Shown here: positions 16,284 through 25,229 of the stretch, in pieces
Position numbering within the stretch: position 1 is the stretch's first letter
Layout of the letters: every line of letters starts with the position of its first letter
NCBI RefSeq assembly: GCF_000500065.1
Contig: NZ_AYOU01000159.1
Span: 23,936 to 87,935 of the forward strand
Direction of reading: 5' to 3'
DNA: 64,000 nucleotides
Origin: Borrelia hispanica CRI
GTDB lineage: Bacteria; Spirochaetota; Spirochaetia; Borreliales; Borreliaceae
Position numbers and translations under genes: made by a program
The notes under the pieces: model-generated
Seen by the model: only the letters and a program-made list of their open reading frames with translations
Told to the model about the DNA's origin: nothing
Database searches by the model: none

Positions 16284-18326
16284 ATGATGGTTTTAAGAGA
16301 CGGGTTTTATAGGTTAGAGAAAGATCTTGAGGCTTTGAGTGTTTTTTTGGAAGAAATTAAAAGTAAATCTTTAAAATTTAAAAATCCAAATGAAAGGATG
16401 CATTATTTGATTGATAACAATTTATATGAAGATTTTTATCAAAAATATTCTGAAGATCAAATACTTGCAATCTATAAAGCTGTTGAGGGAGAGGAATTTA
16501 AATTTAAGTCTTATATGAGTGCTTCAAAATTTTATAAGGATTATGCACTTAAAGTAAAAGATACTTATCTTGAGTCTTATGAAGATAGAATTATTGCAGT
16601 GAGTTTGTTTCTTGCTGATGGATGTTTTGATTTTGCATTGAGACTTGCTTTAGATATGATAAAGCAGCGATATCAGCCTGCAACTCCCACTTTTTTAAAT
16701 GCTGGTAAGTGTGTTAGAGGTGAACTTGTATCTTGTTTTTTATTAGAGGTGGGTGATTCATTAAATAGCATTACTTTTAATATTTCTTCTGCTATGCAGC
16801 TTTCTAAAATTGGTGGGGGTGTTGCTTTAAATCTTTCAAATATTAGAGCTAGGGGTGAAGAGATACGGGGAATTTGTAATGTTGCAAAAGGTGTTATTCC
16901 TGTTATGAAGCTTTTAGAAGATGGGTTTAATTATGCAGATCAGATGGGGCAGAGAAAGGGTGCTGGTGCTGTATATTTAAATATTTTTCATTATGATATA
17001 GAAGATTTTTTAGATACAAAAAAGATTAATGCTGATGAGAAGAGTCGTGTTCAGACATTGTCATTGGGAGTAATAATTCCAGATAAATTTTTTGAACTTG
17101 CAAAGCAAGATAAAAATTATTATGCATTAGCCCCATATTCAGTTTATAAAGAGACTGGGCTTGTGATGAATGAGATTGATTTTGATAAAGATTATGATTT
17201 ACTTGCAAGTAATCCTCGTATTATAAAAAAAGAAATATCGGCTAGAGATATGCTTGTTCGTATTGCAAAGCTTCAGTTTGAATCAGGATACCCTTATATT
17301 ATGTATCAAACTTCATGTAATTTAAATCATCCATTAAAAGAGGTTGGACGTGTTAAGATGTCTAATCTTTGTACAGAAATTTTTCAGATTCAAACACCTT
17401 CTATTATTGGCAATTATGGTGAGGGGGATGTTATTGGATATGATGTTAGTTGTATTTTGGGTTCATTAAATATTGTTAATGTAATTAATAGTGATTTGGA
17501 ATTTACTGTTGACTTGGCTATGAGAGCTTTGACATCTGTTGTTGACAAGGCTTGTATTAATAATGCTCCAAGTGTACGTAAAGCTAATGATGATTATCGT
17601 GCTGTTGGTCTTGGTGTTATGAATTTGCATGGTTTTTTAATTAAAAATAAAATTCCTTATGAGAGTGATGAGGCTTTGGATTTTGTTCGCACATTTTTTA
17701 TGTTGTTAAATTTTTATTCTCTAAAGAGCAGCATGAATATAGCAAAAGAGAGAAATTCTGTTTTTAAAGATTTTAAACAGAGTGAATATTATAATGGTAA
17801 TTATTTTAATATGTATCTTAATGAAGATTTCTCTCCAAGAAGTGAAGTTGTAAGGGAAATATTTGGCTGTCTTAAAATTCCTTCTAAGAGTGATTGGAAC
17901 AATTTGAAAGGAGATATTCAACGATATGGACTTTACCATGCTTATAGATTAGCTGTAGCTCCAACTCAGAGTATATCTTATATTCAGAATGCAACAACAT
18001 CTCTTATGCCTATTGTTGAGCCTGTTGAGGCTAGAGTTTATGGAAATTCTACAACTTATTATCCAATGCCATATCTTAGCAGAGAAAATGCTATTTTCTT
18101 TAAGTCTGCATATTATATGGATATGAGAAAATTAATTGATCTTGTAAGTGAAGCACAAAGACATGTTGATCAAGGAATTAGTACTTTGCTTTATGTTACA
18201 AATGAAACTAGTACTAGAGAACTTGTAAAACTTTATATTTATGCAAAGAATAAGGGGCTTAAAAGCTTGTATTATACGCGTAATAAAAATCTCTCAGTAA
18301 ATGAGTGTATTCTTTGTGCAATATAG
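16284..18326 (+). CDS. nrdE: Class Ib ribonucleotide reductase large subunit NrdE
   Basis: About 680 residues from ATG 16284 (a second ATG follows at 16287); a longer frame from 16203 would run through nrdI and is rejected. Reduces NDPs to dNDPs. Visible: 'QPATPTFLNAGK' and 'LVSCFLLEVGDS' with the first active-site Cys, 'SKIGGGVALNLSNIRARG', 'MSNLCTEIFQ' with the thiyl Cys, 'APTQSISYIQNATTSLMPIVE', and a C-terminal Cys-x-x-Cys (CILC) that is re-reduced by a redoxin. No ATP cone at the N-terminus, as expected of class Ib. No nrdH is in the window, so the reductant must come from elsewhere. Confidence 0.96.
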   Translation: MMVLRDGFYRLEKDLEALSVFLEEIKSKSLKFKNPNERMHYLIDNNLYEDFYQKYSEDQILAIYKAVEGEEFKFKSYMSASKFYKDYALKVKDTYLESYEDRIIAVSLFLADGCFDFALRLALDMIKQRYQPATPTFLNAGKCVRGELVSCFLLEVGDSLNSITFNISSAMQLSKIGGGVALNLSNIRARGEEIRGICNVAKGVIPVMKLLEDGFNYADQMGQRKGAGAVYLNIFHYDIEDFLDTKKINADEKSRVQTLSLGVIIPDKFFELAKQDKNYYALAPYSVYKETGLVMNEIDFDKDYDLLASNPRIIKKEISARDMLVRIAKLQFESGYPYIMYQTSCNLNHPLKEVGRVKMSNLCTEIFQIQTPSIIGNYGEGDVIGYDVSCILGSLNIVNVINSDLEFTVDLAMRALTSVVDKACINNAPSVRKANDDYRAVGLGVMNLHGFLIKNKIPYESDEALDFVRTFFMLLNFYSLKSSMNIAKERNSVFKDFKQSEYYNGNYFNMYLNEDFSPRSEVVREIFGCLKIPSKSDWNNLKGDIQRYGLYHAYRLAVAPTQSISYIQNATTSLMPIVEPVEARVYGNSTTYYPMPYLSRENAIFFKSAYYMDMRKLIDLVSEAQRHVDQGISTLLYVTNETSTRELVKLYIYAKNKGLKSLYYTRNKNLSVNECILCAI

Positions 18327-18371
18327 ATGTTTAACTTTTTAAGTGTACTTTTAAGTTGAGGAGTATTATTA

Positions 18372-19337
18372 ATGAGAAAGAATAGAGAAGCCATAAATTG
18401 GAATAGGCTTAATAATGGCTATACTAAGATGTTTTGGGATCAAAATATAAGACAATTTTGGGTAGATGAGGAGATTCCAATCTCTGATGATAAGTTGGTT
18501 TGGAATACATTGTCTGTTGATGAGAGAGATGTTTATGAAAAAGTTTTAGGTGGGCTTACATTATTAGACACAGAACAAGGTTCTGTTGGTATGCCACGTA
18601 TAGCTTTAGCTATAGATAATCTAGATTATAAGCCAATTCTTGGATTTATGGGTGCTATGGAGCATATGCATGCTAAGAGCTATAGTAGCATTTTCTCAAG
18701 TCTTTCTAATATCGATCGCATAGATTATATATTTGATTGGGTTAAAACTTATAGAAATTATCAAGAAAAGTTAGAATTGATTTTGGATAAATATAATAAC
18801 ATACACGATAGAATGAGTTTATATCAAGCATTGTGTACTTCCGTATTTCTTGAGACATTTTTATTTTATTCAGGCTTTTTTTATCCATTGTATCTTGCAG
18901 GACAAGGTAAGATGGTTAATAGTGGTGAGATTATTAATTTAATATTGCGTGATGAATCTGTTCATGGTGTATTTGTGGGTCTTTTGGCTCAAGAAGAATT
19001 TGATAAAATGACAATGAAAGAACAAGCGCTTGCATATAAAGAGGTGTCATTAATTTTAGAAAAACTTTATTCTCTTGAGAGAGAATATACTAAAGAGCTT
19101 TATTCTTGTGTGGGACTTGAATCTGCTGTTGATGTTTTTGTAAGGTATAATGCTGATAAAGCATTGATGAATTTGGGTTTTGATACTAAATTTAATATTA
19201 AAGATACTGATGTTAATCCTTTGGTTTTAAATGGTCTTAGAACTGACACTAAAACCCATGATTTTTTCTCTACTAAAGGTAATGGTTATATAAAGCCCAT
19301 GCGTGTTGAGCCTTTGCATGATGATGATTTTATGTGA
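18372..19337 (+). CDS. nrdF: Class Ib ribonucleotide reductase small subunit NrdF
   Basis: 321 residues, ATG behind GAGGAG. Provides the tyrosyl radical to NrdE. Metal ligands and radical residue are in place: Asp66, Glu97 and His100 in 'EHMHAKSY' with Tyr104, then Glu in 'FLETFLFYSGF' and Glu/His in 'RDESVHGVFVG'. C-terminal acidic tail ends 'DDDFM', fitting the peptide that docks to NrdE. 45 bases after nrdE; same operon. Followed by a hairpin. Confidence 0.97.
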   Translation: MRKNREAINWNRLNNGYTKMFWDQNIRQFWVDEEIPISDDKLVWNTLSVDERDVYEKVLGGLTLLDTEQGSVGMPRIALAIDNLDYKPILGFMGAMEHMHAKSYSSIFSSLSNIDRIDYIFDWVKTYRNYQEKLELILDKYNNIHDRMSLYQALCTSVFLETFLFYSGFFYPLYLAGQGKMVNSGEIINLILRDESVHGVFVGLLAQEEFDKMTMKEQALAYKEVSLILEKLYSLEREYTKELYSCVGLESAVDVFVRYNADKALMNLGFDTKFNIKDTDVNPLVLNGLRTDTKTHDFFSTKGNGYIKPMRVEPLHDDDFM

Positions 19338-19357
19338 ATATTTTGATGATTCTATTG

Positions 19358-19385
19358 ATTGTTTATATGAGTTTATATAAACAAT
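19358..19385 (+). terminator. Hairpin after nrdF
   Basis: 10-bp inverted repeat (ATTGTTTATA, arms 19358-19367 and 19376-19385) with an 8-base loop, followed by a T-rich stretch. It probably ends the thyX-nrdIEF transcript. The rest of the 331-base gap to the first array gene (19386-19668) is extremely AT-rich with no other visible feature. Confidence 0.6.
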
Positions 19386-19668
19386 TGCTTATTTTTTAAG
19401 GTTTTTGAATTTATTTTATTTTTTTCAATAGATTTAGCAATTTTTTTATTTTTCTGTCATTAAAAATCTCTTTAAAATGTTGTTTTTTTAAAGTTTTATT
19501 AATATATTAAAAAATAACAGCATTATATTTTATTTTTTAATAATATTTTAAAATTAAATTGATTTATCAATATAATTTTATTATATAATAATAGATATTA
19601 ATATTGAATAATATTTTAAGTAATATTAATGTTTATATTTTAATTGATCTTGGGGAAGGGGGATTTTT

Positions 19669-20358
19669 TTGAAAAGAATGGCTTTAATGTTTAGTATGTG
19701 TGTTATGTCCCTTATTTTTGTTATATTAGCTTGTGATCCAATGGTGTTTATTAAAGAGATGGAGTCAAGGGATAGGGCTTATGCAATTTTGAAAGACACT
19801 GTATTGACATATAAAAAAAGAGTTATTAGTTTATTTGATGATTTTCAAAAATTAGGTTATGAATTTAATATTCCTTTTGAGAAATTTATTCCAGTTTTTT
19901 CTCTTCCAGATTCTCGTAATAATGTTTATGCTGCTTTTGAGTATGATGTTGCATCTCTAGAGAGATTGGTCAAGATTTGTGAAAAGTTTAATATCACTTC
20001 TGATATGACAGATGCAGATACAAAACTTATTTATGATTTGTTGTATCTTTTAAAAGAGATTGCAGAGCCAATTGATGAAATCATTAATGTACATCTGCGA
20101 GATGAATATTTAAGTAGAATTAGCACCACTAGGAGTGCAAGTTCTATTTCTGTAATTACCGTTGCTTTACGAGATTCAATAACTAAGGAGAGAGAACTTT
20201 TATTTAAGATTAAGGAACGAATATTGGCAATAGACCCAGCTGCTATAAAGCAAGTGATTGCGATACAGATAAGAGATATTCTTTATGATGGAAATATTAA
20301 TGCAAATATTCGTTTTATAAAAGAAATGGCTAGAAGAATTTCAAGAGCAGTTAGATGA
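19669..20358 (+). CDS. PFam54-type lipoprotein, first gene of array
   Basis: 229 residues from a TTG at 19669 placed 6 bases after the strong GGGGAAGGGGG; an ATG three codons later is an alternative. Lipobox Ile-Leu-Ala-Cys, Cys22. The core begins about residue 36, has the 'FNIPFEKF' motif and VYAAFEYD at 86-93, then five or six helices to the end, the layout of the helical PFam54/CspA-like lipoproteins of Borrelia. Shortest leader-bearing member; basic C-terminus (ARRISRAVR). Ligand unknown. A run of seven T between ribosome site and start could slip. Confidence 0.65.
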   Translation: MKRMALMFSMCVMSLIFVILACDPMVFIKEMESRDRAYAILKDTVLTYKKRVISLFDDFQKLGYEFNIPFEKFIPVFSLPDSRNNVYAAFEYDVASLERLVKICEKFNITSDMTDADTKLIYDLLYLLKEIAEPIDEIINVHLRDEYLSRISTTRSASSISVITVALRDSITKERELLFKIKERILAIDPAAIKQVIAIQIRDILYDGNINANIRFIKEMARRISRAVR

Positions 20359-20684
20359 TTTTAATTTGAATATTAAGAAAATTTAACTCTTTGATGTTTT
20401 ATAAAGTCCTTTCAAGCACATGAGTGTGTGATTGAAGTACTTTGTCCTTTACTTTGTTGTTCTCCTTTAGTTTATATATGCCTAGAAGCATACTAGAATT
20501 TGTATCTTTTAGGTATTTTTTTAGATATATTGTTTCAGAATTCACATTCTAATTTTTTTCAAATTTTTTGTTCGTAAATATTGCAAAAATGTAATTTTTA
20601 TTGTATAAAATATATTATCAAAATATAATGATTCTTATTTGAGATTCAAGGATTTTGAGAAATTTTTAAAAGGTGAGAAATTAT
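20359..20684. other. Spacer with imperfect inverted repeat
   Basis: 326 bases without a gene. An imperfect inverted repeat around 20404-20442 (AAGTCCTTTCAAGCACA against a near complement ending AGTACTT) could terminate the upstream gene. The right part is AT-rich and leads to the AAAAGGTGAG ribosome site of the next gene. Confidence 0.4.
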
Positions 20685-21449
20685 ATGAGAAAAAGTAATT
20701 TTATATTTTATGTGTTGTTGTTTGCTGTTATGTCTTGTAATTTAGATTCTAAAGTTGATTTAAGTCAGCTACAGGCTTCTTTGAAAACTTTAATGCCTCA
20801 AGATGATGGTTTTGTTGAGGATGATAAAAATTTAAATGATTTTAAAGTTTTATTACAAGAATATAAAGCTAAAGTTAAAGATGCAAAAGATAAGTTTGAA
20901 AAATCTGAGCATAAATTTGATTTTTGTAATAAAGTAGTTGAAGGTTTAGAGATAGAAAATGAGTTTAATGATGATTATGTTTATGCGGCAGTGGGTTATA
21001 ATGTTGATGTTTTAAAACATATAGATGCTATTGTAAAGAAGTTTGATGCAGCATTTGTTCCTAAGCAAAATGTTGCTCAGAATGATGATAAAGATGATGA
21101 TAAAAAGTATTTAATATCTGTTCATTTGTTATTAGATAATCTAAATTCAGATGCAAGATTTTTGAATTATTTTGTAAAGAAAAATTTTAGTGATGAGAAT
21201 TTAGATAAACTTGCAAAAATAGAGGATGTTGAGAAATTTACTTCTTCTTTAAGGGAGTTTTTAGATTCAAAAGAAAAATTAATGTCTGCTCAAAATAAGC
21301 ATATATTAGAGATTGATTTAAATAGCAGTAATGATGAAATTTTAGATCAATTGAATAAGATTAATGCTGGAAATTTTGTTGATAAAAATGAAGTTGAACG
21401 TTTTTTAGATAATGGGCAATATATTGAGGATGTCGTAAAAAATTTATAA
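20685..21449 (+). CDS. Divergent PFam54-type lipoprotein, acidic
   Basis: 254 residues from ATG 20685, 8 bases after AAAAGGTGAG; the GTG at 20673 lies inside that site. Lipobox Val-Met-Ser-Cys, Cys18. Core motif is VYAAVGYNV at 99-107, followed by an acidic loop of Asp, Asn and Lys (about 127-136), then 'LLLDNLNSDARFLNYFVKKNF'. Lacks the conserved Ile-Lys-x-Ser turn of its neighbours and has an extra Cys81. The most divergent clade 1 member. Ends at a strong terminator. Confidence 0.6.
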   Translation: MRKSNFIFYVLLFAVMSCNLDSKVDLSQLQASLKTLMPQDDGFVEDDKNLNDFKVLLQEYKAKVKDAKDKFEKSEHKFDFCNKVVEGLEIENEFNDDYVYAAVGYNVDVLKHIDAIVKKFDAAFVPKQNVAQNDDKDDDKKYLISVHLLLDNLNSDARFLNYFVKKNFSDENLDKLAKIEDVEKFTSSLREFLDSKEKLMSAQNKHILEIDLNSSNDEILDQLNKINAGNFVDKNEVERFLDNGQYIEDVVKNL

Positions 21450-21450
21450 A

Positions 21451-21475
21451 TTAAAGGACCTTTATGGTCCTTTAA
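21451..21475 (+). terminator. Terminator after 20685-21449
   Basis: Perfect 10-bp inverted repeat (TTAAAGGACC, arms 21451-21460 and 21466-21475), 5-base loop, beginning two bases after the stop codon. T tract is short. Confidence 0.75.
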
Positions 21476-21595
21476 TTGTTATTAAAGGTATAAGTGTATG
21501 TGTAAGTACAGTTTTGAATTAGATAATGTGTATTTTATAAATATTTTTTTGTTTTTTTGATGCATATGACTTGAATTTGGAAAAGGAGAATATTT

Positions 21596-22315
21596 ATGAG
21601 AATAGTTTTTATTTTGTGTGTGCTCTTGAGCATATTTTCTTGCTATTCAGGGGATTTTGGACAAGTTGAGACTTTAACTAAGTTTGAAGTTGTTTTAAGA
21701 GAGCCTATCTATAGTCAGTTGTCGGATAAGGTGGCTAAGTATAAAATGTCATTAGCTGATAAAGGGATTAAGTTTCAAAAGGCTGATTATCAATTTGATA
21801 TTCCTTTTTTTAAAGTATCTGCAGCTTTTGATAGTGAAAATGGAGATATACAAGATAGTATTTATGCAAGCCTTGGGTATGATTTTGGTGTTATTAAGAT
21901 AGTAGAGATGTTATTTAGTAAATTGCGATTAGAAGATCCTCCTGCTGAGAATGAGGATACTGCTGTTGCTATTTATTTGTTGGATCTCTTAAAGGATACT
22001 ACAGATTCAGTTAAAATAATATTGAATGAGTATTTAAATGAGGCGTTTTTTGCAAGACTTGGAAGGAGCAAAAAGGGGATAAATATTGTTTCTAAGATTG
22101 AATTGCTCTTGGATGATGTAATGAAGATGAGAAGGGATGTGATTTTAAAGATTATAAAATCGATGAATAAGATTCAATCAGAAATAAATAATGATCCAGA
22201 TATACTCAGTAAACTTAGTGATATTTTTGACGAAAATGGAGATATTAAACGATCAGTTAATCTGATAAGTAATATATCTAATCAAATTGAAACATTGTCT
22301 AGTCAATTTGCTTAA
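21596..22315 (+). CDS. PFam54-type lipoprotein
   Basis: 239 residues, ATG behind AAAAGGAGA. Lipobox Ile-Phe-Ser-Cys, Cys16. Almost no spacer: the helical core begins near residue 30, with 'YQFDIPFFKVS' and IYASLGYD at 89-96, the consensus form of the motif. Then 'DTAVAIYLLDLLKDT' and a late 'ENGDIKRSVNLISNIS' segment seen in many members. A typical compact clade 1 protein, anchored on the outer face of the cell if exported like other Borrelia lipoproteins. Confidence 0.7.
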   Translation: MRIVFILCVLLSIFSCYSGDFGQVETLTKFEVVLREPIYSQLSDKVAKYKMSLADKGIKFQKADYQFDIPFFKVSAAFDSENGDIQDSIYASLGYDFGVIKIVEMLFSKLRLEDPPAENEDTAVAIYLLDLLKDTTDSVKIILNEYLNEAFFARLGRSKKGINIVSKIELLLDDVMKMRRDVILKIIKSMNKIQSEINNDPDILSKLSDIFDENGDIKRSVNLISNISNQIETLSSQFA

Positions 22316-22507
22316 ATTGAGTTTAGATATTTATTAACAATATTTAATTTTTAAAATTAATTTAATCATATTTATATAATTATATTGATTAATATAATAG
22401 TTGTGTTATAATTTTTAATTGTCGAATTCCAATAATTCTTGGAGTTTTAAAAGATTGGTTAATAGAATATTGATTTTTTTAATTATTTTAAATAAAGGAG
22501 ATATAGC

Positions 22508-23320
22508 GTGCAAAAAATGGGATTTAATGTTTTTAGTATTGTTGTTGCTTTAGGTTTGATATCTTGTAACCATTCAGATAGGACTGGTCTTGCAGGAGGA
22601 GAAGGAGGGGGGGGATATAGTTCTGATTGCAAGAGCAGTCTTCCTTTAAATGAATTGTTTGGCTCTGTTCATGGTGCAGGTTCTAAGAAAGGTTTTTCTG
22701 GAATATCAGACATATTATTGATATTAGAAAATTATAAAATGGATGATAGAAATCGCAAATTAAATTTGAAGAGGCTAGTTAAAAATATAGATGTTTTCAA
22801 ATTTCCTTTTCATAAAATGCCTTTATTAAAAGATAGTATAGCTACACGTGATAATGTTATTGCTGCCTTGCAATATAAACGTAAACTTTTATATTCTTTG
22901 ATAGATATATTAAAGATATTCAATTTAGATGATTCTAGTTCAAATGAAGCAATGCTTGCAAACAACTTTGTATTGCTTTTAGAGAAAGTATCAGATCTGA
23001 CTTTGCAATTGATTTATGAAGATTTTGATGGAGCTTGCTTAGACAAACTTAAGAATTCTACAGACCGAGAATTAGTTTTTGTTATTTATAATCGTTTGAT
23101 GAGTATTATGAAAATAAGAAAACTGCTTTTAAATTCATTTGAATTTATTATTAATGATCTTGTAGAAAATATGGAAAGTCTTAAAACTAAGTCTGTAGAT
23201 AAAGAGTATGTTTTAAATACATTTAATAAACTTGTTGGAAGTGATAACGTACTTTTGAGTGTTTTTGAAGGTATGCAAGATCGTGTACGAAATCTTCGAG
23301 GTTTGTTAAAGGCCCTTTAA
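22508..23320 (+). CDS. PFam54-type lipoprotein with G8 tract in the coding start
   Basis: 270 residues from GTG 22508 (AAAGGAGATA upstream). Lipobox Leu-Ile-Ser-Cys, Cys20. Residues 27-37 are Gly-rich and include GEGGGGY, encoded by a run of eight G (22607-22614). The core motif is altered to NVIAALQY (116-123). Cys41 follows the Gly stretch. Slippage in the G8 run would truncate the protein soon after the lipid anchor, so this gene could switch on and off; that is inference. Motif and helices otherwise follow clade 1. Confidence 0.65.
   Translation: MQKMGFNVFSIVVALGLISCNHSDRTGLAGGEGGGGYSSDCKSSLPLNELFGSVHGAGSKKGFSGISDILLILENYKMDDRNRKLNLKRLVKNIDVFKFPFHKMPLLKDSIATRDNVIAALQYKRKLLYSLIDILKIFNLDDSSSNEAMLANNFVLLLEKVSDLTLQLIYEDFDGACLDKLKNSTDRELVFVIYNRLMSIMKIRKLLLNSFEFIINDLVENMESLKTKSVDKEYVLNTFNKLVGSDNVLLSVFEGMQDRVRNLRGLLKAL
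22607..22614 (+). repeat. G8 homopolymer in coding sequence
   Basis: Eight consecutive G in an otherwise very AT-rich region, codons 34-36 of the lipoprotein at 22508-23320. A change of one or two bases shifts the frame. Confidence 0.9.
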
Positions 23321-24141
23321 GTATTAAATTCAATATTGAAATAAATAGAAATTTGTTTATTATAAACAATTTATATTCTCTTTTGTGTTTTGCAATGCAG
23401 CTTACTTTAACTTATGTTATTGTGGTTGCATTTTTTACATATGTATTGTTTATTTTGGTTTTGTTGTGAGATAGATATTTGTGTATGAAATTATAATTTT
23501 CTTAAATTAATTTAATTATTTGTATATAAACATTATTTATTAGTATAATTATTGTTAATAGAAATAAACATTAATTTTTTATAAAAGGAGGTATATTTAA
23601 AAAGTCATATTTTAATATCTTTGTTATTTGGTTGATTATATTGATTACAAGTTATAAATTTAGGTGATTTAATTTTTAAATAAAATGCTTTCATTAGTAA
23701 ATAGGTAGTTATATACCACAATATTATTCAAATTTTGTATAACTTGATGAATATTTAGCAATATTTAAGGTTTTCTTTAAATATAAACCTTACTAATTAA
23801 TTCAACTTGATTTTTTGTTTCTCTTTTACATAATAAAAAATGTTATAAAGTTTTCTGTGGTAATGGTTGTTGGGTTATTAGAAAATATTTAGATAAAGAA
23901 TTGACAATTTACAAATAAATAAGGAAGAAATTTATTTTCATAATAGATAGAAGTTTTTTATTTTTATCTTGAGTGTTTTTATTTGGTTTAGGAATTGTAT
24001 TAGTGTTTTTGTATTTTATTACTTAAAGATAAGTGTTTTTAAGTAATCATATTTATATATGATAGAAATATTGATTTGCATGCATAGCGTATAAATAAGG
24101 CTTGTGTAATAAATTTATTTTTAATTTTTTAGGGAGAATGT
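23321..24141. other. Long spacer containing a dead leader
   Basis: 821 bases, the longest gene-free stretch of the array. It holds a lipoprotein-leader remnant at 23596-23667. TTGACA at 23901 might be a -35 box for the next gene, though it is some 240 bases away. No other coding remnant could be read. Confidence 0.5.
23596..23667 (+). pseudogene. Remnant of a lipoprotein leader without start codon
   Basis: A strong AAAGGAGG (23584-23591) is followed at the right distance by TTT instead of a start codon, then Lys-Lys-Ser-Tyr-Phe and a hydrophobic run (FNIFVIWLIILITSY), then a stop at 23665. This reads as the signal peptide of a lost array gene whose start, lipobox Cys and body are gone. Confidence 0.45.
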
Positions 24142-25038
24142 ATGAAAAATTTTAGCATGACATTGGTATGTGTATTATGTTTATTATTGATTTTGTTCAT
24201 AATGTTTGGTTGGGATACAGGAGTTAAGTATCATTCAGAATTTCAGAGAGAATTAGAACGTTCAGGAATACGTCCCCTAAATCCAGGCGAGATAAAAGAT
24301 TCATCTATCGAAGATGAAATTTCAAAATATGAGAGATCAACTGTGCAAGATGATAGCGATGAGATTTTGGATAATGAAAATTTGTTATCAGAGGTGCCAG
24401 ATTCTTATAAAACTAGGGAACAAGCTTATGATGAACTTGAAAATAAAGTTAGAGAGCTTAAGAATGAGTTTTTAGATAGAAGTTTACGTTTTGCTAGTGG
24501 TAAGCATCAATTTAGTATGCCTTTTTTTGAACGATTTGCTAAATTTGATGGTGATGATAAAAAGGATATCGTTTATGCATCTTTGGGGTATGATGTTGAT
24601 GTTATTAGAAAATTAGAAACGCTGATAAATAAGGTAGATCCAAATGTTCCATCTTATTTAAGTAGGCTAGATAAGGGAATTGCTTCTGGGTTATTGGATG
24701 TTTTATATAATGTTACTTATTATGTTAGAGAAGTTGTGATAAATAATCATTTAAATTTGTTTAATTTAGGTAATATTAAGACTAGTAGTTTAATAACAGC
24801 AGATGATATTGCTTCTATTAATGTTTTTATTGATACATTAATGCATATGAGGAGAAATTTAACATTGAAATTGGGTAGATATATTGTATTAGCAGAATCA
24901 AAAACAGATAAATTGGAGATGGAAGCTGTACTTAGAAAAATTATTGAGCAAAATGGAGATATTAGGAGATTAATTGCAAAAATAATGTTTATTTCACAAT
25001 CAATTGGAAATTTGGTTAATGTGCAAACTAATCCTTAA
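24142..25038 (+). CDS. PFam54-type protein whose lipobox Cys is replaced by Trp
   Basis: 298 residues, ATG behind AGGGAGAA. The leader is a 17-residue hydrophobic run ending Met-Phe-Gly-Trp; the Cys expected after Gly23 is Trp24 (TGG at 24211-24213, one base from TGT). So it cannot be lipidated there and may be a membrane-anchored or secreted form. A charged spacer (residues 28-90) precedes the core, with 'HQFSMPFFERFA' and VYASLGYD at 144-151. Late part has 'EQNGDIRRLIAKIMFIS'. Otherwise intact. Confidence 0.65.
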   Translation: MKNFSMTLVCVLCLLLILFIMFGWDTGVKYHSEFQRELERSGIRPLNPGEIKDSSIEDEISKYERSTVQDDSDEILDNENLLSEVPDSYKTREQAYDELENKVRELKNEFLDRSLRFASGKHQFSMPFFERFAKFDGDDKKDIVYASLGYDVDVIRKLETLINKVDPNVPSYLSRLDKGIASGLLDVLYNVTYYVREVVINNHLNLFNLGNIKTSSLITADDIASINVFIDTLMHMRRNLTLKLGRYIVLAESKTDKLEMEAVLRKIIEQNGDIRRLIAKIMFISQSIGNLVNVQTNP

Positions 25039-25229
25039 TATTTTAATAATAGCAGTATTTTAAGAAAAAGTCGTAGAGTATTTACTTTAAATGCAGCATC
25101 TTGTATAGGAATTTTGATTTTGTTATTATGATTTAATTTTTACTTGAGTTAAATATATTAGTTGTAGTAGTATTATTTTGTTTAACTTTTATGTAAGTGT
25201 TGCTTTATTATTATAAAAAAGGGGAATAT

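Noticed and set aside
22592..22620. Gly-rich stretch as another collagen-like repeat
   Set aside because: The Gly run has no X-Y periodicity, unlike the trio at 35125-37509.
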